A stretch of 64,000 bases of DNA. It comes from Duncaniella sp. (lineage in GTDB: Bacteria > Bacteroidota > Bacteroidia > Bacteroidales > Muribaculaceae). A program made the position numbers and the translations under genes. The stretch's first letter is position 1. Each line of letters starts with the position of its first letter. The notes under the pieces were generated by a model. The model saw only the letters and a list, made by a program, of their open reading frames with translations. It did not search any database and was not told the origin of the DNA. This document shows positions 41,897 to 50,489 of this stretch, one piece after another. The stretch lies in contig JAMPEV010000002.1 in assembly GCA_023664955.1 (NCBI GenBank), positions 46,509-110,508 of the forward strand, read 5' to 3'.

Positions 41897-42820
41897 TCAA
41901 TTTCCAATTACATGTACATCCACTTGCGGGAAGGGGAATGAGATACCGGATTTTCCGGGCAGTTCACGGTATATGCGCTCGTTGAAGTCGAAAAAGACGC
42001 TCCAATAATCAGGGCTCTTCACCCATACGCGCATTGACAGATTGACCGATGAGTCGGCAAGGGCGGCAAGCTTTACTGTGGGCGCCGCCACAGGGGTTTC
42101 GGCAATGGGACTTTGTAGAACACGGCTATCTTCCGCCACCATTTCGATAAGCACGTCGCGCGCCCGCTCAAAGCTGTCACCGTAACTTATGCCTATATTC
42201 CAATCAACTCGTCGATATTCCTGTGTGCTGTAGTTGTTTACAGTTCCGGTGGAGAGCCCCCCGTTAGGTATGATGATCGATTTATTGTCAGGGGTGCAGA
42301 TTATGGTGTTGAAGATTTCGATTTTTGTCACAGTCCCGGCAAAACCCTGAGCCTCGATGTAATCCCCCACTTTGTAAGGCTTGAGTAGCAATATCAGCAC
42401 TCCGCCTGCGAAATTTTGCAATGTACCACTCAGAGCCATACCTATGGCCACACCTGCCGAGGCAAAGAGCGCAAGGAATGAACTTGTCTCAATGCCCAAA
42501 ATCCCTATCACTGTGACTATCAGGATAAAATAAAGGACTATCCTCACCGTGCTGAGCACGAAAGTGGTGAGTGAAAGGTCTATTTTCCTACGCCTAAGGA
42601 TAGCCTCGACGAGTCGATATAGGCGACCGATTATATATTTCCCCACATAGAACACCGCTATTGCCACCGCAAGCGATATGGCGAAATGCACAATGTCATG
42701 AACCAGCGTGTCAATAAGCTGGTCAAATGACATGTTTTTCAGCATTTTAGTCTCTTCGGATAATGATGGGATGCTATCTGTAGGAAGCAGATTAATCGGA
42801 GGTATATCGTTTTGTAACAT
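41897..42820 (-). CDS. MscS-family mechanosensitive channel
   Basis: A 307-residue small-conductance mechanosensitive channel that opens on membrane tension and protects against osmotic downshift. Three N-terminal membrane helices are visible (about 45-65 HFAISLAVAIAVFYVGKYI; 88-105 LSTVRIVLYFILIVTVIGIL; 112-140, the pore helix with LALFASAGVAIGMALSGTLQNFAGGVLILLLKP). Then comes the beta domain with GDYIEAQGFAGTVTKIEIFNTIICTPDNKSIIIPNG and the C-terminal alpha/beta domain. The gene stands alone; an internal ATG at residue 26 is a possible later start. Confidence 0.93.
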   Translation of the reverse strand: MLQNDIPPINLLPTDSIPSLSEETKMLKNMSFDQLIDTLVHDIVHFAISLAVAIAVFYVGKYIIGRLYRLVEAILRRRKIDLSLTTFVLSTVRIVLYFILIVTVIGILGIETSSFLALFASAGVAIGMALSGTLQNFAGGVLILLLKPYKVGDYIEAQGFAGTVTKIEIFNTIICTPDNKSIIIPNGGLSTGTVNNYSTQEYRRVDWNIGISYGDSFERARDVLIEMVAEDSRVLQSPIAETPVAAPTVKLAALADSSVNLSMRVWVKSPDYWSVFFDFNERIYRELPGKSGISFPFPQVDVHVIGN

Positions 42821-42882
42821 AAGAAAATTGTAAACGTGAAAGAGGGCGTCTTAACCGCCCCCCAAATTCCATTATCTCCGCA

Positions 42883-44019
42883 TCAATTCCCATAGAGGGG
42901 CGATGCGGATACCACATCCTTGTACCAAGCGCAATTATTGTAGCCGCGGTAGGTTTTATCTGACTCGGAGAGAATTATGAATGACCCAAGACCACTATAG
43001 TCATTGATTTTGAGATTCCAGATACCTAACGGCGTGGACACGGCGTAGGCGATGGTAGATTTGAAGGCTTGTTGCCATGCCGGGTACAAATCCCCGCCTA
43101 TCATCTCGAAATACTGCCTCATGTCGTAGTTCCAGCAGTGTGCGTCAATGCTGTACCTCTGGATACCGTATGCGTCGTCGGGATATGCGGTCACGGTCTT
43201 GAATACGTCACGCGATGCCTGTGCGAGCTGGTCGAGACCGTCAGTGTTGATTACCACCATCTGGCAATAAGGATCCTCAGTGCCGACGTATGAGTTATAG
43301 GTATTTGTGGCAGCCTGGATCATCTGCGGCTGACCGTTGACAAAGAAGCATGGCACATTTTTGTCGTAGGGCATACCATATACTGGGAGTTCAGTGGGCG
43401 AAGCGACGATTACAGGCGTGAGATGGCGCAGCTCGTAGGCCACTTCCACAGTACCCATCAGGCAACAGTCGAAATAGATAAAGCTGAAGTAGTTGCCCTC
43501 GAGGGCTTTTGCAAGCCCGGGGATAGTGATATGGCGGCCGCGGTCATCTCCAAATGAACGCGACCTATAGTCGTCGCTGCTCTCCAGCCATCCGTTGGCG
43601 TGGCTCCACATCACAAGCCCGTAATCCTTAGCCGGAGCAAGCTTTTTCATGTCGGTCATAACCTCAGCGATTCGATTGGGGTCAACAGAGTAAATTGAGA
43701 AGTCGTTGGGGTACTCTTTTATCACTACCGGACCCTCCTTAGTAATCTCAAGGAGCTGAGGGTATTCCCCAAATCCGGTCTCGTAGCGGTTGTAATATAC
43801 CAGGAGGCGGCCACCGTTGAGTCCGTCGGCTTGCGCGGCTGCTACCATCTCGTTTAAGTCGTACTTGTCGTATTTATATTGTCCAAGCGTGTTGTCGGTC
43901 ACCATATATACGAGCACAGTGCGATGGATTTTCTCTTCATCCTTAGGCTCGTCTTTACTTTTACATGAACCGAGAAGAATGCAGCAGAGAATTGCTATGA
44001 ATGATATTATTGGTTTCAT
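42883..44019 (-). CDS. clostripain-family (C11) cysteine peptidase lipoprotein
   Basis: A 378-residue lipoprotein from the ATG at 44019 (signal ending LLGSC, Cys19); the ATG at 44088 would precede the promoter box and is rejected. Peptidase C11 features are RTVLVYMVTDNTLG (about 33-46), the catalytic His140 in DYGLVMWSHANGW, and Cys186 in FIYFDCCLMGTVEVAYEL. C11 enzymes cut after basic residues, and in Bacteroides relatives include activating proteases such as fragipain. The lipid anchor suggests an envelope role. It lies divergent from the nucleoside kinase. Its targets are unknown. Confidence 0.9.
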   Translation of the reverse strand: MKPIISFIAILCCILLGSCKSKDEPKDEEKIHRTVLVYMVTDNTLGQYKYDKYDLNEMVAAAQADGLNGGRLLVYYNRYETGFGEYPQLLEITKEGPVVIKEYPNDFSIYSVDPNRIAEVMTDMKKLAPAKDYGLVMWSHANGWLESSDDYRSRSFGDDRGRHITIPGLAKALEGNYFSFIYFDCCLMGTVEVAYELRHLTPVIVASPTELPVYGMPYDKNVPCFFVNGQPQMIQAATNTYNSYVGTEDPYCQMVVINTDGLDQLAQASRDVFKTVTAYPDDAYGIQRYSIDAHCWNYDMRQYFEMIGGDLYPAWQQAFKSTIAYAVSTPLGIWNLKINDYSGLGSFIILSESDKTYRGYNNCAWYKDVVSASPLYGN

Positions 44020-44058
44020 CAGTGTGAATTGATTTATAATGCTTTGTGAAAATAAATA

Positions 44059-44066
44059 CAAAGTTA
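44059..44066 (-). promoter_or_regulatory. -7 element of the clostripain gene
   Basis: Minus-strand TAACTTTG, a full TAnnTTTG match; start near 44052, about 33 bases before the ATG at 44019. This supports the shorter coding start. Confidence 0.55.
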
Positions 44067-44203
44067 CGAAAAAATTGCGACATAACATAATAGCCGACCT
44101 TGCTCGTTAGTTAAATGGCGTTAAATAGCAGCAACTATCGCTCGAATATTGTCAAGTCGACAAATTTTCTCGGCATTTTCAAACTATATTGATTTAAAAT
44201 TGT

Positions 44204-44211
44204 TAAATTTG
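44204..44211 (+). promoter_or_regulatory. -7 element of the nucleoside kinase gene
   Basis: TAAATTTG on the plus strand; start near 44218, about 42 bases before the ATG at 44260. No strong -33 box. Confidence 0.5.
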
Positions 44212-44259
44212 CTGAACACTAAGTGAACTTCACTAAGGCATATCTAATTACATCACATT

Positions 44260-45927
44260 ATGAGCAATCAACTTAAAGTTTTCTGTGTGAACATTGGTGA
44301 ATACCTCTCAGTCGACGGAGGGGAAACTCTGAGCGAAATATATTCCCGAATTAAGGATAGAATCCCATTTACCCCGATTTGCGCGAGGGTCAACAATAAG
44401 ACTGAGTCGCTTTCGTTTCAGGTGTTTATGCCTAAGCAGGTCGAATTCTTGTCAATAAAAGCTTCTTCGGGACATCGATGCTACGTCCGCTCGTTGTGCA
44501 TGATGCTCTATCGGGCAGTGGAGACGGTGTTCCCCGGCACTCGCTTGCTTATTTGCCATTCCGTGTCACGCGGGTATTATTGCCGCCTATTGGGTGTAAA
44601 GCCCGATTCCGAGACCACTGAAGCTCTGAAGAGGGAGATGCGTTCGCTGGTGGAACGTGATATTCCGTTTGTGCGTAAGGAGCGGCTGACTTCTGATGCC
44701 ATTGAAGTGTTCCGCAAACAAGGGCTAATCAACAAAGTGAAGCTTATCGAGACTCTACATTCGCTCTACTGGGTGTATTGGGAGCTTGATGGGCTGTGTG
44801 ACAGCTATTATGGCGAGCTGGCACCCTCCACCGGTGTGCTTGAGGTATTTGACCTTGTACCATACGAAGAGGGATTTCTCCTCCTTGGCCCTGATCCGGC
44901 CGACCAATCCCGACCGGCTGCGCCCCTTTTTCAACCGAAGTTATATCGCGCTTTTACCGACTATCTGCGGTTTAACCATATCGTAGGGATTCAAAGCGCG
45001 GGAGATGTCAATCGTGTGGTCCATGAGGGTGGTACCGGAATGATGATAAATGTGGCAGAGGCGCTCCATTCTAAGTATATCGACGAGATTGCGACAAAAA
45101 TATCCGACAGATATAAGCAGGGCGGTGCGAGGATTGTTCTCATCGCCGGTCCCTCTTCTTCGGGTAAGACTACCTTCACTAAACGTCTTGCAGTGCAATT
45201 GCTCACAAATCTTCTCCGGCCGGTGATGATTTCACTTGACAATTATTTCGTGAATCGCGACAGAACACCCAAGGATGAGGATGGCGATTATGATTACGAG
45301 TCCTTGTTCGCTCTTGATCTTGAAATGTTTAATGACCATCTCAACCGACTGATTGCCGGGGAGGAGGTTGAGCTTCCTACTTATAATTTCGAACGAGGCG
45401 AACGGGAATATCGCGGCGAACGTATCAAGCTTGGAGAGGGCACCGTGCTTCTCATAGAGGGTATTCACGGGCTCAATCCAGAACTCACCCGAGATGTACA
45501 GTCCGACATGAAATACAGCATCTACGTTTCAGCATTAACCACGCTTGCGATAGATGACCACAACTGGGTGCCCACGACTGATAATCGCCTTCTCCGACGC
45601 ATCATCCGTGATTATAAATACCGTGGTGCTTCGGCTCTTGACACTGTAAGGCGTTGGCCCAGTGTGCGCCGGGGTGAGGAAAAATGGATTTTCCCTTATC
45701 AAGAAAATGCCGACTCGATGTTTAACTCCTCGCTTCTGTTTGAGCTTGGTGTGATGCGCGATGAGGCTGAAAGAGTACTTCGGGATGTCCCCAATGATGT
45801 ACCCGAATATGCTGAAGTATACCGTTTACGAAAATTCCTCGGATACTTTACACCGATTTCCGACCGGCTTATACCACCCAATTCCCTTCTCCGCGAATTC
45901 CTCGGCGGCAGCTCTTTCCACTACTAA
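44260..45927 (+). CDS. nucleoside (uridine) kinase with N-terminal TGS/ThrRS-like domains
   Basis: A 555-residue protein found in Bacteroidota and Firmicutes that joins ThrRS-like editing-side domains to a uridine kinase. Residues about 1-60 form a TGS-like domain, 60-240 resemble the ThrRS second additional domain, and 280-500 are a P-loop kinase with Walker A VLIAGPSSSGKTTF (about 293-306), VMISLDNYFVNRDRTP (uridine kinase substrate site), LPTYNFERGERE and VLLIEGIHGLNPEL. It probably phosphorylates uridine and/or cytidine for salvage; tRNA binding by the N-terminal part is an open possibility. It is monocistronic on the plus strand. Confidence 0.88.
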   Translation: MSNQLKVFCVNIGEYLSVDGGETLSEIYSRIKDRIPFTPICARVNNKTESLSFQVFMPKQVEFLSIKASSGHRCYVRSLCMMLYRAVETVFPGTRLLICHSVSRGYYCRLLGVKPDSETTEALKREMRSLVERDIPFVRKERLTSDAIEVFRKQGLINKVKLIETLHSLYWVYWELDGLCDSYYGELAPSTGVLEVFDLVPYEEGFLLLGPDPADQSRPAAPLFQPKLYRAFTDYLRFNHIVGIQSAGDVNRVVHEGGTGMMINVAEALHSKYIDEIATKISDRYKQGGARIVLIAGPSSSGKTTFTKRLAVQLLTNLLRPVMISLDNYFVNRDRTPKDEDGDYDYESLFALDLEMFNDHLNRLIAGEEVELPTYNFERGEREYRGERIKLGEGTVLLIEGIHGLNPELTRDVQSDMKYSIYVSALTTLAIDDHNWVPTTDNRLLRRIIRDYKYRGASALDTVRRWPSVRRGEEKWIFPYQENADSMFNSSLLFELGVMRDEAERVLRDVPNDVPEYAEVYRLRKFLGYFTPISDRLIPPNSLLREFLGGSSFHY

Positions 45928-45948
45928 GCGAATTTAATAAGCCTTCCT

Positions 45949-46550
45949 TTAATCAGTCAACTTTACATTTTCACAGTTAAAGAGCACCACTTTCTCAACA
46001 TCCTTCTCGGCAGGGGCATCAATGAAGCGTATAGTCGCATCCTTGACATCATCAAGCACCACCGCGGGGCAGAAGTCGGGATTGGCTTAGGTGAAGGTGA
46101 GATCGTCGGCATGAAGTCCGATGACGTGGCGGGCGTAAAGTCCGCAGGCCGGAGTTTGTCCGGCGAATTTCGGTTCGGGATAGTTTGTCCCTTGCTCACG
46201 ATAGGCTTTGCTTACCAGCTCCTTAGCACCACCGCCACGGAAATGAAGTCGGATATTGTTCAGCCACACGTTATGAATCGGCTCTTCTGCCATACCGGCA
46301 ACGATGATTGAGCAGAGGGAGTCGCATTTATAGCCGGTGATATTGCAATTTGCAACGGCAATATGTTCGCAAAGCACAGCTTTCTTCAGTACATAAGAGC
46401 TTTTGAGCACCAGTGCATCATCGTGAGGAGTATTAACACGACAATTGGTGATAGTCAAGTATTTACAACAGTCTATGTCGATTCCATCGCGGTTGCTGAC
46501 GATACACATATCGCAACCATGCAACATAACAGTGTGAAAAAAGCTCTCAT
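45949..46550 (-). pseudogene. decayed GH28 polygalacturonase gene
   Basis: On the minus strand the ATG at 46550 opens a good signal peptide (MRAFFTLLCCMVAICVSS, then ATA) that stops after about 25 codons. In the next frame, starting within the same bases, the reading changes to GH28 sequence: SNRDGIDIDCCKYL, NTPHDDALVLKSSY, GYKCDSL, down to ADDLTFT, where a TAA (46089-46087) interrupts it. The same frame then continues with ANPDFCPAVVLDDVKDATIR to VKLTD and a stop at 45949, the natural end of this GH28 type. So the central and N-terminal catalytic helix is deleted, with a frameshift at the join, and there is an in-frame stop. It differs too much from the GH28 at 12067 to be its recent copy. 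Confidence 0.85.
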
Positions 46551-46683
46551 GATATAAGTTAGTGATAACAGTATGGTTGGAAATTCCTTGTAAAGATAAG
46601 GGAAATATTTGAAATATATGAAAATTTCAGAGGAAATTGATGAATGTATAAAATTTCATTTATCTCAGGTGAAAATAAAAATG

Positions 46684-46691
46684 TATCTTTG
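46684..46691 (+). promoter_or_regulatory. -7 element before the lipoprotein-yfhO unit
   Basis: TATCTTTG on the plus strand fits TAnnTTTG; start near 46698, about 50 bases before the ATG at 46747. Confidence 0.5.
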
Positions 46692-46746
46692 CAGTTGATA
46701 ATTAATATATGTTTTATGAACTAATTCGGCTCGCTATCTTAGAAAA

Positions 46747-47301
46747 ATGAGAAATATATTTATAGTTATAATCGTTGCGGTGACGATTGCTGGTTTATCG
46801 GCGTGCGGAGGGACGAAAAAGGCGGATGCACCCGCTGCGGAAGTTGCTGAACAGGAGAACTCCCTATTGAATGAAAGCATGAATGTGGGAAACTTGAAGC
46901 AGGCTTCAGCCGCTGCCGACAGTATGTCGCTTTTTGTCGACGACCTAACTCCGGAGCAGACCGTGCGGGTGCTAATGACTTTCCTATCAGTCCATAATGA
47001 CTTGGTAGGGAAAAATTATCGCCGTGACCTTGAGACGCTCCGCAAGTTTGTGGATGTCTATGACATTGCATTAAGTGCCAATCCTAAAGATACGCGCGCG
47101 GCGTTTGCCAAGGTGCGTAAAATGAATCCATCGATTGATTTCGATTCGATAGCCAAAACATTCCGCGAGAAGCTTAGCCAATATGATGCCGTGCAGGATG
47201 GCAGCCTCGTTGCCGCTGAAACAGTTCCAGCCGACACAGTCGTTGCGGATTCGGTAAAGGCAGAAGAAGAAATTCCGCTCGAACTACGCCCGGCGGAATA
47301 A
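46747..47301 (+). CDS. hypothetical lipoprotein upstream of yfhO
   Basis: A 184-residue lipoprotein (signal MRNIFIVIIVAVTIAGLSAC, Cys20). After an Ala/Glu-rich linker there is a helical core (about 40-150: LLNESMNVGNLKQASAAADS, LTPEQTVRVLMTFLSVHNDL, NYRRDLETLRKFVDVYDIAL) and an acidic Val/Ala-rich tail (AETVPADTVVADSVKAEEE). I do not recognise a family. It lies 40 bases before yfhO and is probably co-transcribed with it. Confidence 0.7.
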   Translation: MRNIFIVIIVAVTIAGLSACGGTKKADAPAAEVAEQENSLLNESMNVGNLKQASAAADSMSLFVDDLTPEQTVRVLMTFLSVHNDLVGKNYRRDLETLRKFVDVYDIALSANPKDTRAAFAKVRKMNPSIDFDSIAKTFREKLSQYDAVQDGSLVAAETVPADTVVADSVKAEEEIPLELRPAE

Positions 47302-47341
47302 TTATGTTAAACAATCAGTCAAGACACCCTAAATCACAATT

Positions 47342-49924
47342 ATGCAAGAGTCACTAAAGAAATATAGTGGAATCCTCTCATTCATCGGAGGAATTATTGT
47401 AATCGCAATCATCGCATTCGCATTTTTCTATCCTGATGCGCCGGAGGGGAATCAGCTCCGCCAGCATGATATGCAGCAGGGTATTGCCATAGGACAGGAG
47501 GCAAAGGCTTTTGCCGAACATACCGGCGAAGTGTCACGCTGGACCAATTCCCTATTTTCCGGAATGCCAACTTTCCAGATTTCCCCCTCCTACCCTTCCA
47601 GTAAACTTTATACATGGATTAACAGTGTGATGGGACTGGGACTGCCCTCCCCCTCCTCGCTTATCGCCATGATGATGACCGGTTTCTTCATACTTCTGCT
47701 CTGCATGAAGATGAGATGGTATGTGGCACTTATCGGGGCAATTGCCTACGGTTTCTCATCCTATTTCGTGATTATAATCGGTGCCGGTCATATATGGAAA
47801 TTCGTCACTTTAGCTTATATACCACCCACAATCGCCGGTATAATCCTGTGTTACCGTGGCAGATACTTGGCAGGGAGCGCTCTCGCCGCTCTATTTGCGA
47901 TGATGCAAATAGCCTCCAACCATGTGCAGATGACTTACTACTTCCTTTTCGTGATTATCGGTGTGGTCATAGCTTATCTCATCCTTGCCTTACGCGAAAA
48001 TCGCATGAAGCAGTGGGGAATTGCTACCGGGACACTTGCCATAGCCGCTATTCTTGCAGTAGTGGCGAACTTACCAAGCCTTTATAACACATATGAATAC
48101 TCCAAAGAGACCATGCGCGGTAGGCACAGTGAGTTAACCCAACCTGTGAGCGATGCCGGACAATCAACCGCCGGGCTTGACAAGGATTATATTACACAGT
48201 ACAGTTACCAACCCTCAGAGACATTTTCACTCCTAATACCCAATATCAAGGGTGGAGCTTCGGCAAAGCCTCAGAAAGGTAGCTTCGTGATGATGAATCT
48301 GGGAGACCTCGATAGTGCAAAAGAAATGGCTCAAAAAGGAGAAATCGATGGGATGCAAGCACAGTACCTCGGGTATATGAGCCAATACTTCGGCGACCCG
48401 GAGGGCACAAACGGACCGGTATATGTGGGTGCCTTGATATTTGCGTTCTTCCTGCTCGGATGCGTGGTAGTCAGAGGTCCTGTAAAGTGGATTCTTCTCA
48501 TTCTAACTGTGTTCTCAATACTTTTGGCATGGGGACGTCATGCTATGATGTTTACCGATATAATGCTTTCGGTTGTGCCTATGTATGCCAAGTTCCGCAC
48601 TGTGGAGAGTATCCTCGTAATCGCCGAATTCACCATGCCACTCCTCGCAGCAATGGCACTTCAGAAACTGATAACCACCACTGACGCATATGAAAAATTC
48701 AAAAAACCGGTGTCATGGTGTTTCGGTGTGAGCATTGCCATCTGCTTGTTGGCTTTTGTCGCCCCCGGAATTTTCGGAAGCGCTATTACCGACAATGATC
48801 GCATGATTGACCAGTACATCACCTCGTCGTTGATGCAACAGGGATATGATGCCTCGACGGCACGTCAGTTCAGCCTGCAAAATCCCGCTATATACTCGGC
48901 GGTGGAGTCACTGCGTGAGGGACTTGTGACCGCCGATGCTCTCCGTAGCTTTGTGATACTTGTGTTCGGGCTTCTCTTTATGATGCTTTATATGCGAAAG
49001 AAAGTGTCAATGGCTTTAGCAGTGGCAGCCATCGGCGTTCTCGTCCTTGCAGACCTTTACAACGTCAATAAACGTTACCTCAACCACGATAGTTTCGTGG
49101 CAAAGCAGCTTACCATCGGCACGCCGATAGCAAAAACACAGGCTGACGAGCTTATACTTCAAGACACAGCTATGAATTATCGTGTCATGGACATTCCTCG
49201 TTTCGGCAGTGCCGACCCATCGTATTACCATAAGATGATAGGTGGTTACCATGCCGCAAAGCTCACTCGTTATCAGGACCTCATCGATCGTCATTTGTGT
49301 AACTTCCAAAGAGGCAGTGAGACTGATGCTGACTGGAATGTTCTTAATATGCTTAATGCCAAGTATGTGGTGAGCATTGATGGCCAACCGCTTGTCAATC
49401 CGGAGGCTATGGGCAATGCCTGGTTCGTTAACGAGGTTAAATATGTAGACTCTCCCGACTCAGAAATGGCAGCATTGAGCCAGATCCGACCTGACTCAGT
49501 GGCGGTGGCTGATATGAAATTTCGTGACGTACTTGGCGAGTCGAGAACTGTCACTCCAGGTGACACTATTTACGAGACCACCTATGCTCCCAACCGCCTG
49601 ACTTACAATGCTAAAACTGCTAGAGGCGGTGTGGCTGTCTTCTCGGAGGTATTCTTCCCCTGGGGATGGCAAGCCACGATAGATGGCTCAGAGGTGCCAA
49701 TCGGACGTGTCAACTATGTGTTGAGGGCAATCAATGTTCCTGCCGGCAATCATACCATCGAGATGGTGTTTGACCCTCAGTCATTACGCACCACCGACAC
49801 TGCAGCAACAGTTGCAATCATTCTAATCTACATTCTTGCTCTCGGAGCGACTGTCGCAGCTGTGATTCGTTTCGTTAATCTTGACAAAGAGGGGCATAAA
49901 AATGGAATTGTTCAAACCGATTAA
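47342..49924 (+). CDS. YfhO-family polytopic membrane protein
   Basis: An 860-residue inner-membrane protein of the YfhO family, a GT-C-like fold. About 12-14 helices lie between residues 12 and 570 (for example ILSFIGGIIVIAIIAFAFF, LIAMMMTGFFILLLCMKM, ISTILIL-like 420s segment) and a last one near 825 (AATVAIILIYILALGATVAAV). A large extracytoplasmic beta domain (about 590-820) contains FSEVFFPWGWQATIDG and YVLRAINVPAGNHTIEMVFDP, a clear YfhO signature. In Bacillus and Listeria relatives YfhO glycosylates lipoteichoic acid; in Bacteroidota the lipid-linked sugar acceptor is unknown. The stop lies inside the next gene start. Confidence 0.88.
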   Translation: MQESLKKYSGILSFIGGIIVIAIIAFAFFYPDAPEGNQLRQHDMQQGIAIGQEAKAFAEHTGEVSRWTNSLFSGMPTFQISPSYPSSKLYTWINSVMGLGLPSPSSLIAMMMTGFFILLLCMKMRWYVALIGAIAYGFSSYFVIIIGAGHIWKFVTLAYIPPTIAGIILCYRGRYLAGSALAALFAMMQIASNHVQMTYYFLFVIIGVVIAYLILALRENRMKQWGIATGTLAIAAILAVVANLPSLYNTYEYSKETMRGRHSELTQPVSDAGQSTAGLDKDYITQYSYQPSETFSLLIPNIKGGASAKPQKGSFVMMNLGDLDSAKEMAQKGEIDGMQAQYLGYMSQYFGDPEGTNGPVYVGALIFAFFLLGCVVVRGPVKWILLILTVFSILLAWGRHAMMFTDIMLSVVPMYAKFRTVESILVIAEFTMPLLAAMALQKLITTTDAYEKFKKPVSWCFGVSIAICLLAFVAPGIFGSAITDNDRMIDQYITSSLMQQGYDASTARQFSLQNPAIYSAVESLREGLVTADALRSFVILVFGLLFMMLYMRKKVSMALAVAAIGVLVLADLYNVNKRYLNHDSFVAKQLTIGTPIAKTQADELILQDTAMNYRVMDIPRFGSADPSYYHKMIGGYHAAKLTRYQDLIDRHLCNFQRGSETDADWNVLNMLNAKYVVSIDGQPLVNPEAMGNAWFVNEVKYVDSPDSEMAALSQIRPDSVAVADMKFRDVLGESRTVTPGDTIYETTYAPNRLTYNAKTARGGVAVFSEVFFPWGWQATIDGSEVPIGRVNYVLRAINVPAGNHTIEMVFDPQSLRTTDTAATVAIILIYILALGATVAAVIRFVNLDKEGHKNGIVQTD

Positions 49925-50423
49925 ACGGTGGTGGCGGAGCAAGGGGTTTGGCATTCATTCCCCTTTTGCTTTTTACTTCATTCTGCGAGTGCTTCGTGAG
50001 AAGTTGCCTTACTATGCATATTCGGAAATACTCCGGCTGAACCCGACAAAGGTGAGTCACCGAAACCTGCTCACACTATTCAGAATCATATGCCACTTCT
50101 CCCCAGCTCAGGCTACCCTTCCCGAAGAATCACCAAAAGAGCTGAGGAAAACAATTGTCTTAGCTGATAGCCGCATTCACCTTACGGAGAAGCCATCAAA
50201 TTTCCAATGCTATATCGGTTCGGAGACTGAATCCCATAATGAACAAATTTATAAAGTGGTTAAAAACGAAGGTGTAATAGTAATACTTCATCCCACAGCT
50301 GAATCACTGAAAATCAAGAAGCAAATGACTTCCGGAATGACTTTTATCAACTCCGACCGCTCCATGTTCATCGCCGTCACGCGCCATGATCTCCCCCGCC
50401 AAGACTTTGAGATAAATTTTTAA
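49902..50423 (+). CDS. short protein with methyltransferase-like N-terminal motif
   Basis: A 173-residue protein whose ATG (49902) overlaps the yfhO end by 23 bases. It begins MELFKPIKRWWRSKGFGIHSPFAFYFILRVL; the RSKGxGIHSPFxF motif is the usual start of a Bacteroidota group of O-methyltransferase-like proteins. Those are longer and carry an E/DxGxGxG nucleotide loop; here I see no such loop, only VLADSRIHL, CYIGSE and VIVILHPTAES as Rossmann-like strands. It may be a reduced or inactive member. Cotranscription with yfhO is likely. Confidence 0.65.
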   Translation: MELFKPIKRWWRSKGFGIHSPFAFYFILRVLREKLPYYAYSEILRLNPTKVSHRNLLTLFRIICHFSPAQATLPEESPKELRKTIVLADSRIHLTEKPSNFQCYIGSETESHNEQIYKVVKNEGVIVILHPTAESLKIKKQMTSGMTFINSDRSMFIAVTRHDLPRQDFEINF

Positions 50424-50432
50424 ATAATGTAG

Positions 50433-50462
50433 ACGCCTGAACACTTTTAAGTGTTTGGGCGT
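50433..50462 (+). terminator. hairpin after the short methyltransferase-like gene
   Basis: acgcc (50433-50437) with ggcgt (50458-50462) and aacactt with aagtgtt around a 2-base loop, broken by a TG/TG internal loop. It is followed by tgtaatatc without a strong T tract, so termination may be weak. Confidence 0.45.
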
Positions 50463-50489
50463 TGTAATATCATACGTCAATTAATGTTT

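Noticed and set aside
45963-46199. 78-codon minus-strand open frame at the end of the GH28 remnant
   Set aside because: It is out of frame with the GH28 sequence, which continues in the correct frame after the TAA to 45949.
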